From: an uncultured Prevotella sp.
GTDB lineage: Bacteria; Bacteroidota; Bacteroidia; Bacteroidales; Bacteroidaceae
Direction: 5' to 3'
Length of the DNA stretch: 14,725 nucleotides
NCBI GenBank assembly: GCA_937898715.1
Contig: CALEKA010000022.1
Coordinates: 1 to 14,725 of the forward strand
Part shown: positions 6,744 through 13,776 of the stretch, piece by piece
Layout: every line of letters starts with the position of its first letter
How positions within the stretch are numbered: position 1 is the stretch's first letter
Program-made: the position numbers and the translations under genes
The notes under the pieces: model-generated
Databases searched by the model: none
What the model was told of the DNA's origin: nothing
Seen by the model: the letters and a program-made list of their open reading frames with translations, nothing else

Positions 6744-6774
6744 AGACTCTGAGAAACCCCCTTGCCCCACAATG

Positions 6775-6806
6775 TAATACTTAATACTTTATACTTAATA
6801 CTTAAT
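6775..6806. repeat. AT-rich heptamer repeats, inverted orientation, right border
   Basis: TAATACT/TTATACT heptamers, the reverse complement of the arrays at 6529-6560, placed on the other side of the GC element. Confidence 0.75.
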
Positions 6807-6889
6807 CCAAATTCCCCCCTTTTCTCCCTAAAAAACACGCGAAAAAGAGAAAAGCATGGGAAAAGCCCTAAGTTTCAAAAAAAATCGTG

Positions 6890-6898
6890 TATATTTGC
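6890..6898 (+). promoter_or_regulatory. secDF promoter, Bacteroidota-type -7 box
   Basis: TATATTTGC fits TAnnTTTG. Transcription would start near 6904, giving a leader of about 105 nt before the secDF ATG at 7010. No exact -33 TTTG is visible; the closest word is GTTTC at 6872-6876. Confidence 0.6.
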
Positions 6899-6916
6899 AC
6901 GCTAAACAATGTGAAC

Positions 6917-6994
6917 ATGGGTGAACTATACCCTGAAGTTAACCACATTAGCACTCCGCAGGAGACGAAAAATAATATCAAAACAAAACAATAA
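6917..6994 (+). other. 25-codon ORF in the secDF leader
   Basis: ATG 6917 opens a frame that encodes MGELYPEVNHISTPQETKNN followed by IKTKQ and stops with TAA at 6992-6994, 15 nt before secDF. The peptide has no signal sequence or hydrophobic stretch. An ORF of this size is easily due to chance. I list it because leader peptides control secretion genes in some bacteria (SecM, VemP), although those are longer and exported. Confidence 0.2.
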
Positions 6995-7009
6995 ATACAC
7001 AATCAAACA

Positions 7010-9958
7010 ATGCAAAACAAAGGATTTGTTAAAGTAATCGCTGTGTTGCTCTCCTTGATTTGCTTGATGTATCTCAGCTTCTCGATCCCTACGCATAAGT
7101 ACGAATCAGAAGCAGAGCGACTCACAGCACAGGGCAAGGACGGCGCAGCCTACCTTGACTCCATGCGCAACCAGACCGTATGGCTGGGCAAGACCCTCAA
7201 AGACTGCGAAACACTGCAGATCGGTCTCGGCCTCGACCTTAAGGGCGGTATGAACGTGGTGCTCGAGGTGAGCGTACCCGACGTGGTGAAAAACCTCGCT
7301 GGCGAAAGCGCTAACGACCCTCAGTTCAAGGATGCCTATGCCAAAGCTAAAGCCCAGGCTAAGAAGGGCGACGTAGACTTCGTAGACGCCTTCGTAGAAA
7401 GCTATCAGCAGGTGGCTGGCAAAAACAAGCTCGGCGGCATTTTCGCTGCTAAACTCGGCGAGAAAAACATCTCGTACAACTCGACCGACGCCGACGTGAA
7501 GAAGGTACTCAACGAAGAGGTAAACACCGCCGTGGAAAACTCCAACAAGGTGGTGCGCTCACGTATCGACCGCTTCGGTGTGGCACAGCCCAACATCCAA
7601 ATCCTTCGTGGCAAAGGCCAGATCGGACAGATCATGGTGGAAATGCCGGGTATCAAAGAGCCCGAACGTGTGCGTAAGCTCCTCCAGGGTAGCGCCAACC
7701 TCGAATTCTGGGAGACCTACAGCCTGCAGGAAGTACAGTCAAGCCTCCAAGCACTCGACACCCGTCTGAGCAAGGGAGGAAGCACCGACACCACCACTAC
7801 CGACTCTGCCAAAGCCGCTACAGCAAAGGCAGAAGCCGCTAAGAAGCAGGGCACTAAAGAGCAGCACCCCCTCTTCTCTAAGCTCGCTCAGATACAAGGC
7901 ATGAGCCCAACGAACTGCGTAGTAGGCTATGCCACCGCTCGCGACACCGCAGCCATCAACGCTATGCTGCAGAGCGCAGAGGCCAAAGCCGTACTGCCCG
8001 CCGACCTCCATCTGGCATGGGGCGTGAAAGCTCCCGCTGGCATGCAGGCCAACGTGTTCGAACTCTATGCCCTCCGCTCCGTAAACGGACAGCCCTCTAT
8101 GCAGGGCGACGTGATAGCCGACGCTAAAGACGACTTCGACCAAAACCACCAGCCCATCGTGAGCATGACGATGACTACCAACGGCGCACGCGACTGGGCT
8201 TCGCTCACTAAGAAAAACCTGAAGCGATGCGTGGCAATCGTGCTCGATGGCTACGTATACAGCGCACCCGTGGTGCAGAACGAGATCTCTGGTGGTAACT
8301 CACAGATCTCTGGCCACTTCACCGTAGAAGACACACGCGACCTCGCCAACGTGCTCAAGAGCGGTAAGATGCCCGCACCCACCAAGATCGTACAGGAAGA
8401 GACCGTAGGTCCGAGCCTCGGTGCCGCATCAATCCAGGCCGGCTTCACCGCCTGCGTAGTAGCATTCGTGCTGCTGATGATCTTCATGTGCTGCTTCTAT
8501 GGCTTCATACCCGGTATGGTGGCCAATCTGGCATTGATCCTCAACTTCTTCTTCACCTTCGGTATCCTCACCTCATTCCAGGCAGCTCTGACCATGAGCG
8601 GTATCGCCGGTATGGTGCTCTCGCTCGGTATGGCAGTGGATGCCAACGTGCTGATCTACGAACGTACAAAGGAAGAACTCAAGGCTGGCAAGATGCTCAA
8701 GACCGCCCTGGCTGAAGGCTACGGCAACGCATTCTCCGCCATCTTCGACTCCAACCTCACCTCTATCATCACTGCCGTAATCCTCTACAACTTCGGTACA
8801 GGCCCCATCCGCGGTTTCGCCATGACACTGGGTATCGGTATCGTATGTTCATTCTTCACCGCAGTATGGGTGAGCCGCATCGTGTTCGAACACTTCCTCA
8901 ACAAGGATAAGTGGCTCGGACTGACCTTCACCACACCGATGTCGAAAAACTTCCTCGTAGGCAAGCACATCGACTTCATGAAGAAGGGCAAGAAGTCTAT
9001 CATCGTGTTCATCGTAGCAGCAGTGGTAGCCCTCGGCTTCCTCTTCACTCGCGGACTGAGCAGCGGTATCGACTTCACCGGTGGTCGCAACTACGTGATC
9101 GAATTCGAACAGAAGGGCGTAACCCCCGAACAGGTGCAACAAGCCGTTTCGGCCAAGGTAAATGCCAAGGATCCCAACGCCGTAGTAACCGCTATCGCCA
9201 TCTCAACGGCAAGCAACGACGCCGTACGCCTCTCGACCAACTACCGCATTGACGACGACAGCGAAAATATCGATCAAGAAGTAGAACACTTCATCTACGA
9301 CGCCCTGCACGACGCTAAGCTCATCAAGGCTGACGAGGCAACCTTCAAGGACCGCGACAACCACACCGGTGGCTCCATCATCTCGGCACAGAAGGTAGGA
9401 CCTACCGTAGCAGCCGACATGACCCGCGGTGCAGTAATCGCCGTGTTGCTCTCGCTCGTAGCCATCTTCATCTACATCCTCGTGCGTTTCCGCAACATCG
9501 CATTCTCCGTAGGTAGCGTAGTAGCGCTCTTCTTCGACACACTGCTCGTAATGGGCGTATTCTCCATCTGCTGGGGCTGGATCGGCTTCTCGCTCGAAGT
9601 AGACCAGACCTTCATCGGAGCTATCCTGACCGTAATCGGTTACTCTATCAACGATAAGGTGGTAGTATTCGACCGTATGCGTGAAAACCTCCAGCTCCAC
9701 CCGAAGCAGAACGTATGGGAACTCTTCAACGAGTCGCTCAACAGCACACTGACCCGTACCGTAATCACCTCTACCACCACCCTCCTGGTGCTCCTCTGCA
9801 TCTTCATCCTCGGTGGTGATAGCATCCGATCATTCGCCTTCGCAATGATCCTGGGTGTGATCTTCGGTACCTGCTCATCTATCTTCCTTGCCGCTCCTAT
9901 CGCTTACCGCACCTTGAGCCGCAAGAAAAAGGGTGAAGCAGAACCCGTAAAAGAATAA
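7010..9958 (+). CDS. secDF: Protein translocase subunit SecDF (SecD-SecF fusion)
   Basis: An inner-membrane, proton-driven accessory of the SecYEG translocon that pulls exported proteins to the periplasmic side. The 982-residue protein contains complete SecD and SecF halves, the fused form usual in Bacteroidota. SecD half: TM1 at 8-26; GLGLDLKGG (72-80); a large periplasmic P1 domain to about 470 with a Thr/Ala/Lys-rich insertion near 255-287; TM2 from about 478; and the conserved DANVLIYER (544-552) with the key aspartate. SecF half: TM near 665-685, DFTGGRNYVIEF starting at D688, a short periplasmic domain, and NDKVVVFDRMREN from N881. The C-terminus is basic and cytoplasmic. The gene is monocistronic, with its own promoter at 6890 and terminator at 10010-10046. 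ATG 7010 is preceded by A-rich sequence instead of a Shine-Dalgarno site, as is common in this phylum. Confidence 0.97.
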   Translation: MQNKGFVKVIAVLLSLICLMYLSFSIPTHKYESEAERLTAQGKDGAAYLDSMRNQTVWLGKTLKDCETLQIGLGLDLKGGMNVVLEVSVPDVVKNLAGESANDPQFKDAYAKAKAQAKKGDVDFVDAFVESYQQVAGKNKLGGIFAAKLGEKNISYNSTDADVKKVLNEEVNTAVENSNKVVRSRIDRFGVAQPNIQILRGKGQIGQIMVEMPGIKEPERVRKLLQGSANLEFWETYSLQEVQSSLQALDTRLSKGGSTDTTTTDSAKAATAKAEAAKKQGTKEQHPLFSKLAQIQGMSPTNCVVGYATARDTAAINAMLQSAEAKAVLPADLHLAWGVKAPAGMQANVFELYALRSVNGQPSMQGDVIADAKDDFDQNHQPIVSMTMTTNGARDWASLTKKNLKRCVAIVLDGYVYSAPVVQNEISGGNSQISGHFTVEDTRDLANVLKSGKMPAPTKIVQEETVGPSLGAASIQAGFTACVVAFVLLMIFMCCFYGFIPGMVANLALILNFFFTFGILTSFQAALTMSGIAGMVLSLGMAVDANVLIYERTKEELKAGKMLKTALAEGYGNAFSAIFDSNLTSIITAVILYNFGTGPIRGFAMTLGIGIVCSFFTAVWVSRIVFEHFLNKDKWLGLTFTTPMSKNFLVGKHIDFMKKGKKSIIVFIVAAVVALGFLFTRGLSSGIDFTGGRNYVIEFEQKGVTPEQVQQAVSAKVNAKDPNAVVTAIAISTASNDAVRLSTNYRIDDDSENIDQEVEHFIYDALHDAKLIKADEATFKDRDNHTGGSIISAQKVGPTVAADMTRGAVIAVLLSLVAIFIYILVRFRNIAFSVGSVVALFFDTLLVMGVFSICWGWIGFSLEVDQTFIGAILTVIGYSINDKVVVFDRMRENLQLHPKQNVWELFNESLNSTLTRTVITSTTTLLVLLCIFILGGDSIRSFAFAMILGVIFGTCSSIFLAAPIAYRTLSRKKKGEAEPVKE

Positions 9959-10009
9959 GTATTTCGCCATACTTATATATAGTTTTCATTAGAAACTGGA
10001 ATACATTTT

Positions 10010-10046
10010 CTCCTCGCAGACTATAGGTCTGCGGGGAGTTTTTTTT
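10010..10046 (+). terminator. Intrinsic terminator of secDF
   Basis: CTCCTCGCAGAC (10010-10021) pairs with GTCTGCGGGGAG (10027-10038), with one G-U pair and loop TATAG, followed by eight T (10039-10046). It is a textbook rho-independent terminator 51 nt after the secDF stop. Confidence 0.92.
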
Positions 10047-10050
10047 GTTT

Positions 10051-10130
10051 TAAGTATTAAGTATAAAGTATTAAGTATTACATTCTTGCAAAATTCAAGT
10101 AATAAGTAATAAGTAATACATTCTTGCAGA
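10051..10130. repeat. AT-rich heptamer repeats, left border of the mosaic element
   Basis: AAGTATT/AAGTATA heptamers at 10052-10080 end in ACATTCTTGCA. A second block (AAGTAAT) at 10098-10120 also ends in ACATTCTTGCA. The ending matches 3235-3245. Confidence 0.8.
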
Positions 10131-10158
10131 TAGCTTTCAGCCAGTCATTTCAGAGCCT

Positions 10159-10413
10159 ACTGTGGGCGACGCGTCCCCGCGTCGGCTCAATAAGAGAAGC
10201 CCCCCAATTAGTTCTGTGGGCGACGCGTCCCGCGTCGGCTCCACCACTAATCAGACAGTGATCCCATAGGCAGTGGGGGCGAAGTGTCTCGCTTCGGCGC
10301 GGTGGCAAGGGGCTCAATGCCCCATGCCACCGCAAGAGACAATAAATGCTTTTGCCCCGCTTCGGCATCGAGCCTCGCGTGACAAGCCGCGAGACGCGTC
10401 GCCCACAGAACTA
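10159..10413. repeat. Composite GC-rich hairpin element joining two subfamilies
   Basis: Two forward units of the GACGCG subfamily lie at 10159-10186 and 10214-10239. They are followed at 10267-10389 by a near-copy of the 3266-3391 element (GAAGCG subfamily: CATAGGCAGTGGGGGCGAAG..., GGGGCTCAATGCCCC, CCTCGCGTGACAAGCCG). At 10386 it switches to the right end of the GACGCG subfamily (GAGACGCGTCGCCCACAGAA). TAGTTCTGTGGGCGACGCGT at 10209 and its inverse ending at 10413 bracket a 205-bp unit. The 700-nt gap 9959-10659 holds no gene other than the promoter region of the antitoxin. Confidence 0.8.
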
Positions 10414-10437
10414 ATTGAGAAGCCTTTCAGCAAGCAT

Positions 10438-10544
10438 GTAATACTTAATACTTTATACTTAATACTTGAATATTGCAAGAATGTATTACTTAATACTTGA
10501 ATATTGCAAGAATGTATTACTTATTACTCAAAAACTTATTACTG
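10438..10544. repeat. AT-rich heptamer repeats with a perfect 31-bp tandem duplication, right border
   Basis: TAATACT-type heptamers in the orientation opposite to 10051-10130. Within them, a 31-bp unit starting TACTTAATACTTGAATATTG is present twice without change (10456-10486 and 10487-10517). It includes TGCAAGAATGTA, the inverse of the TACATTCTTGCA ending on the left side. Confidence 0.8.
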
Positions 10545-10615
10545 GTATTCCCAAGAAATACCGGTACAAATCACTTGAATATCAAGAAAACCGGAAGAGT
10601 TGACATATTTTTTCG

Positions 10616-10624
10616 TACCTTTGC
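10616..10624 (+). promoter_or_regulatory. Promoter of the toxin-antitoxin locus, -7 box
   Basis: TACCTTTGC fits TAnnTTTG exactly and lies about 36 nt before the antitoxin ATG. TTGACA at 10600 is only 13 nt upstream and is too close for a normal -33 site, so the -33 assignment is open. A TTG at 10600 in the antitoxin frame lies upstream of the box and is not a start. Confidence 0.6.
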
Positions 10625-10659
10625 AGGCGATAAAACAGATACGAAAAACTCTAAGATAT

Positions 10660-10872
10660 ATGGATGCAACGTTAGAAACGCTCTCCCTTTCATTTCCTGC
10701 AGACGATCTTAAGCTCGTAAAAGACTTAGCGAAGAAATTCGGTTGGAAACTTTCTCGCATAAAAAAGACGGGAATTGAAGAAGCCATAGACGACATCAAG
10801 CAAGGCAGAGTATATGGCCCCTACACCAACGCGGAAGAAATGCTTAAGGACATGGGGGTAAAGCATGTATAA
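10660..10872 (+). CDS. RelB/DinJ-like antitoxin of a type II toxin-antitoxin system
   Basis: A 70-residue protein that probably binds and blocks the YafQ-like toxin encoded next and represses its own promoter. The N-terminal part (ETLSLSFPADDLKLVKDLAKKFGW, about 5-28) suits a ribbon-helix-helix DNA-binding arm, with a strand followed by a helix. The C-terminal part (EEAIDDIKQGRVYGPYTNAEEMLKDMG) is the acidic/helical, toxin-wrapping type. ATG 10660 lies about 30 nt after the predicted transcript start. The stop (10870-10872) overlaps the toxin start ATG at 10865 by 8 nt, the usual antitoxin-first arrangement. The gene is intact although the toxin frame is broken. Base composition is visibly more AT-rich than nadA, rbfA or secDF, which suggests acquisition. 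Family call rests mainly on context plus general pattern. Confidence 0.72.
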   Translation: MDATLETLSLSFPADDLKLVKDLAKKFGWKLSRIKKTGIEEAIDDIKQGRVYGPYTNAEEMLKDMGVKHV

Positions 10873-11142
10873 AATCAAAGCACCTCAAAGTTTAAGAAGG
10901 ATTTAAAACGTTGTGAAAAGCGAGGCCTGCCACTGCGAGAACTGACTAAAGTTATTGACTTGCTAATTGACAACGAGGGTCAACTTCCATTTCAATATCA
11001 TCAACATAGGCTTACAGGAAACTATGCTGGCAAATGGGAATGCCATATAAAGCCTGACTGGCTACTTGTGTGGGAGCAACACGATGACGAGTTGATTCTT
11101 CTCTTAACAAACACAGGATCCCATTCCGATATATTCGGTTAA
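10865..11142 (+). pseudogene. YafQ/RelE-type mRNA interferase toxin, frameshifted
   Basis: YafQ-type toxins cut mRNA on the ribosome. From ATG 10865 the frame reads MYKIKAPQ and then hits a stop at 10904-10906. One base back (-1), from 10888, the rest of a toxin is intact: KFKKDLKRCEKRGLPLREL to SHSDIFG, ending 11142. Joined, the product has 92 residues, the normal YafQ length. All expected active-site residues are present: H48, H61, D65, W66, H87 and F91. The break lies at CCTCAAAGTTT; adding one A to the three-A run restores the frame. So this is a one-base deletion, a sequencing error or, less likely, -1 frameshifting. Since the rest shows no decay, the event is recent. The 137 nt after it (11143-11279) show no promoter match or gene. 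Confidence 0.85.
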
Positions 11143-11279
11143 TGCCTTTGAATCTAAAGATATACGAACCATTCAGGCCAACCTAACGGCATTCTCCACG
11201 ACATCATTTCTCCTCCCACAAGAACTAAACCCCGCCACCCGCGTGAAGCCCCCCCAAAAAAATCAGCAAACCCATTTAT

Positions 11280-12491
11280 ATGAAACTCATACATCCCCTC
11301 CTCATCGCAGCCCTCTCCCTCAGCACCCTCAACTCCTGCATACAGGACGAACCGCTCAACGCGGAGTGTGACATCACGGGAGTAGACGAGACGTGGCTAC
11401 AAGAGCACAGGAGCATCCTGTCGACCGATCCCAATATCGAAAATCAACGCGTCACCTTTACACTTGCCAACAGAAACATCGACCGCAGCGCGTTCGACCC
11501 GAAATTTACACTTACCCCCGGCGCTCACATCACAGCCAACGTAGATGGACAGGAAGTGGACGGCAATGGCATCATGCGCGACTTCAATACCCCACAGACC
11601 TACACCACACACTCGCAAGATGGCGCATGGAAGAAGGATTATGAAGTAATGTTCAGCTATCCACCCATCATCACCGAAGAGTGGAACTTAGGATTTGAAA
11701 ACTTCGAGCTCGACCCCTCTCACCGATTCTACGAATGGTTTGAGATGGATGCCGCTACGGGCGAAAGAAACAATATATGGTCGTCGGGCAACCCTGGCTA
11801 CGACCTCACTCGCGACAATATCGGAATACAAGAATATCCCACCGTGGCCATTGATGAGGGTTTCCAAGGAAAAGGACTGAAACTCACCACACGTGCTACT
11901 GGATGGAACCTGATGAAGATGCCTATCGCTGCGGGTAACCTCTTTATCGGTACGTTCAATGCCAACAAGGCTGCCATGGGACAGACTCAAGCCCTGCAAG
12001 CCACACAGTTTGGTCTGCCACTCGTGACAAAGAAGCCCCTCCGCATGGAAGGCTACTATAAATACAAGGCTGGCGAAAAATTTACCAATGCCAACTTTAA
12101 GGTGCAACCCACACTCCACGATACAGCCGACATCTATGCCGTGGTCTACGAGATAGCAAGCAAATCGGAGATGGAAGCCGACCCCACGAAGAAGTTCGTA
12201 GCACTTAATGGTAAGGACGTGCTCACCTCCAATCGTATCGTGTTGATAGCTCGCATTGATAAGCCCATAGAGTTCCAAGGCTCAATAGAAGACCTCGAAG
12301 CCTCGGAGTGGATTCACTTCTCGGAAGAGTTCAAACCCATGAACGGCAAAGAGTTCTCGCTCGAGCGTATGGCAGACAACGGTTATGCCATTGCCGTTGT
12401 GATGACCTCAAGCCGTGAGGGCGCCTACTTCAAGGGAGCCGTAGGTTCTACGCTCTATGTAGACGAGATCAAGATTATCAACGAACAATAA
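11280..12491 (+). CDS. PCMD domain-containing surface lipoprotein
   Basis: A 403-residue lipoprotein. The signal peptide MKLIHPLLIAALSLSTLNSC ends in a lipobox with the lipid-bearing C20. The following IQDEP is acidic, as in the Bacteroidota lipoprotein export signal, so the protein is probably exposed on the cell surface. Residues about 55-130 look like a beta-sandwich domain common before PCMD (VTFTLANRNIDRSAFDPKF, FTLTPGAHI, RDFNTPQTYTTHSQDG). From about 131 to the end comes a beta-rich PCMD (putative carbohydrate metabolism domain) region with NLGFENFELD, WSSGNPGYD, GKGLKLTTRATGW, RMEGYYKYKAGEKF and GSTLYVDEIKI. The molecular role of PCMD proteins is unknown to me; glycan binding is a guess from the family name. 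The beta-barrel gene starts 34 nt downstream, and such pairing is common, suggesting a two-part outer-membrane system. Confidence 0.82.
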   Translation: MKLIHPLLIAALSLSTLNSCIQDEPLNAECDITGVDETWLQEHRSILSTDPNIENQRVTFTLANRNIDRSAFDPKFTLTPGAHITANVDGQEVDGNGIMRDFNTPQTYTTHSQDGAWKKDYEVMFSYPPIITEEWNLGFENFELDPSHRFYEWFEMDAATGERNNIWSSGNPGYDLTRDNIGIQEYPTVAIDEGFQGKGLKLTTRATGWNLMKMPIAAGNLFIGTFNANKAAMGQTQALQATQFGLPLVTKKPLRMEGYYKYKAGEKFTNANFKVQPTLHDTADIYAVVYEIASKSEMEADPTKKFVALNGKDVLTSNRIVLIARIDKPIEFQGSIEDLEASEWIHFSEEFKPMNGKEFSLERMADNGYAIAVVMTSSREGAYFKGAVGSTLYVDEIKIINEQ

Positions 12492-12525
12492 CCCCTACCC
12501 CTCCCCAAGCACGATATTCCACTTT

Positions 12526-13305
12526 ATGAAAAAGATATTTTCCCTTCTCGCTCTTGCACTCGCTTGCTGTACCATGCAGGCTCAAAAAGTCAAGGAGGCC
12601 AAAGAGACCGACACCAACCTCATCAAAGCCGCTCTGCGCGGGTGGCACGTACGCCTCGGTGCAGGCGTGAGCGTGGGTGGCACATCGCCCATTCCCCTGC
12701 CCGCCGAGATTCGCAAGATCAATAGCTACAACCCCACACTCTGCATCCAGCTCGAAGGAGCCGTGCAACGCAAGTTCACCCAACATTGGGGCACCATGAT
12801 CGGCATACGCTTCGAAAACAAAGGCATGAAGACCGACGCTACGGTAAAGAATTACCACATGGAGGCGGTCAACGACGATGGTACAGGCAAGATCAACGGT
12901 GCCTGGACGGGTAAGGTCAAGACGGAGGTGAACAATAAATACCTCACTTTCCCCGTGCTCGCCACCTACGCTTTCAACGATCGATGGCAAGTGCAAGCCG
13001 GACCTTACTTCTCCTACCTTATCAACGGCGACTTCAGCGGAGAAGCCTACGATGGCTACATCCGCAACATCGACCCCACAGGACAGAAGGCAGAAGTAAG
13101 CAGCGCACACTACGACTTTTCAGACAATCTGCGACGCTTCGCTTGGGGGCTGCAGGTAGGCGGAGAGTTTAAGGCCTACAAGCACCTCTCCGTATCCGCC
13201 AACCTCAGCTGGGGGCTCAACAGCATCTTCCCCTCCGACTTCGAAAGCGTCACCTTCAGCCTCTTCCCCATCTACGGCACACTGGGCTTCAACTATTTGT
13301 TCTAA
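12526..13305 (+). CDS. Outer-membrane beta-barrel protein (porin-like family)
   Basis: A 259-residue protein with a Sec signal peptide (MKKIFSLLALALACCTMQAQ, cleavage near residue 19-20). The mature part shows alternating hydrophobic strands typical of small Bacteroidota barrels: WHVRLGAGVSVGG, LCIQLEGAVQRKF, WGTMIGIRFENKG, KYLTFPVLATYAF, WQVQAGPYFSYLI, FAWGLQVGGEFKAY, LSVSANLSWGL and YGTLGFNYLF. It ends in phenylalanine, the usual signal for barrel insertion. It lacks a plug domain and is too short for a SusC-type transporter. It follows the PCMD lipoprotein gene by 34 nt with no promoter or terminator between, so the two are likely co-transcribed. A REP-like hairpin element starts 12 nt after the stop and may end the transcript. 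Substrate is unknown. Confidence 0.85.
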   Translation: MKKIFSLLALALACCTMQAQKVKEAKETDTNLIKAALRGWHVRLGAGVSVGGTSPIPLPAEIRKINSYNPTLCIQLEGAVQRKFTQHWGTMIGIRFENKGMKTDATVKNYHMEAVNDDGTGKINGAWTGKVKTEVNNKYLTFPVLATYAFNDRWQVQAGPYFSYLINGDFSGEAYDGYIRNIDPTGQKAEVSSAHYDFSDNLRRFAWGLQVGGEFKAYKHLSVSANLSWGLNSIFPSDFESVTFSLFPIYGTLGFNYLF

Positions 13306-13317
13306 GACACAGTGTAC

Positions 13318-13409
13318 TACTTTTGCCCTTTCAGGGCGAAACATTGCTGCTTACGGGGACCCCAGGGCGTTGCCCTGGGCTATGTACACACATTGGGCTT
13401 TCAGCCCGC
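13318..13409 (+). repeat. REP-like three-hairpin element, copy 1 (forward)
   Basis: 92 bp with three short hairpins: GCCCT-TTC-AGGGC (13325-13337), CCCAGGGC-GTT-GCCCTGGG (13361-13379) and GGGCT-TTC-AGCCC (13395-13407). It matches 14344-14435 at 90 of 92 positions by my count and is inverted at 13777-13866. It starts 12 nt after the barrel gene. Confidence 0.88.
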
Positions 13410-13440
13410 TTTTACAGAATAAAATAAAAGTTGTACACTG

Positions 13441-13710
13441 ACTGCAAAGAAACCGAGCAACTGAGCAATGACTGCAAAGAAACAAAGAAACTGAGCAATA
13501 ACTGCAAAGAAACTGAGCAACTGAGCAATGACTGCAAAGAAACTGAGCAACTGAGCAATGACTGCAAAGAAACTGAGGAATTGACTGCAAAGAAACTGAG
13601 AAACTGAGCAATGACTGCAAAGAAACTGAGCAATGACTGCAAAGAAACTGAGCAATGACTGCAAAGAAACTGAGAAACTGAGCAATGACTGCAAAGAAAC
13701 TGAGGAATTG
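13441..13710. repeat. Minisatellite of 22/23/30-bp units
   Basis: Ten tandem units start with ACTGCAAAGAAA, at 13441, 13471, 13501, 13531, 13561, 13584, 13614, 13636, 13658 and 13688, with lengths 30, 30, 30, 30, 23, 30, 22, 22, 30 and 23. The units are built from ACTGCAAAGAAACTGAGCAA plus TG, with an optional extra 8-bp CTGAG(C/A)AA-type block. A decayed unit (ACTGCTTTG) follows at 13711. The array lies between REP copies 1 and 2. The reverse strand has no stop codon in the unit, so long minus-strand frames (hydrophobic Ser/Leu/Phe-rich) run through it; I do not regard these as genes. Confidence 0.9.
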
Positions 13711-13776
13711 ACTGCTTTGAAGCCACAAGAATATCAACATAATCCAAACGGATAATATAGGATTCCCAACCTAAGA

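Noticed and set aside
7010..9958. SecD-SecF fusion as a novelty
   Set aside because: Fused SecDF is the normal form in Bacteroidota, and both halves are complete.
10150..10368. Small minus-strand ORF in the secDF-antitoxin gap
   Set aside because: It is a translation of the GC hairpin elements; similar words appear at each copy of the repeat.
10600..10659. Longer antitoxin start at TTG 10600
   Set aside because: It precedes the -7 box at 10616-10623; ATG 10660 fits the expected leader and protein length.
10960..11142. Separate 60-residue gene
   Set aside because: It is the C-terminal two thirds of the frameshifted YafQ-like toxin, not an independent gene.
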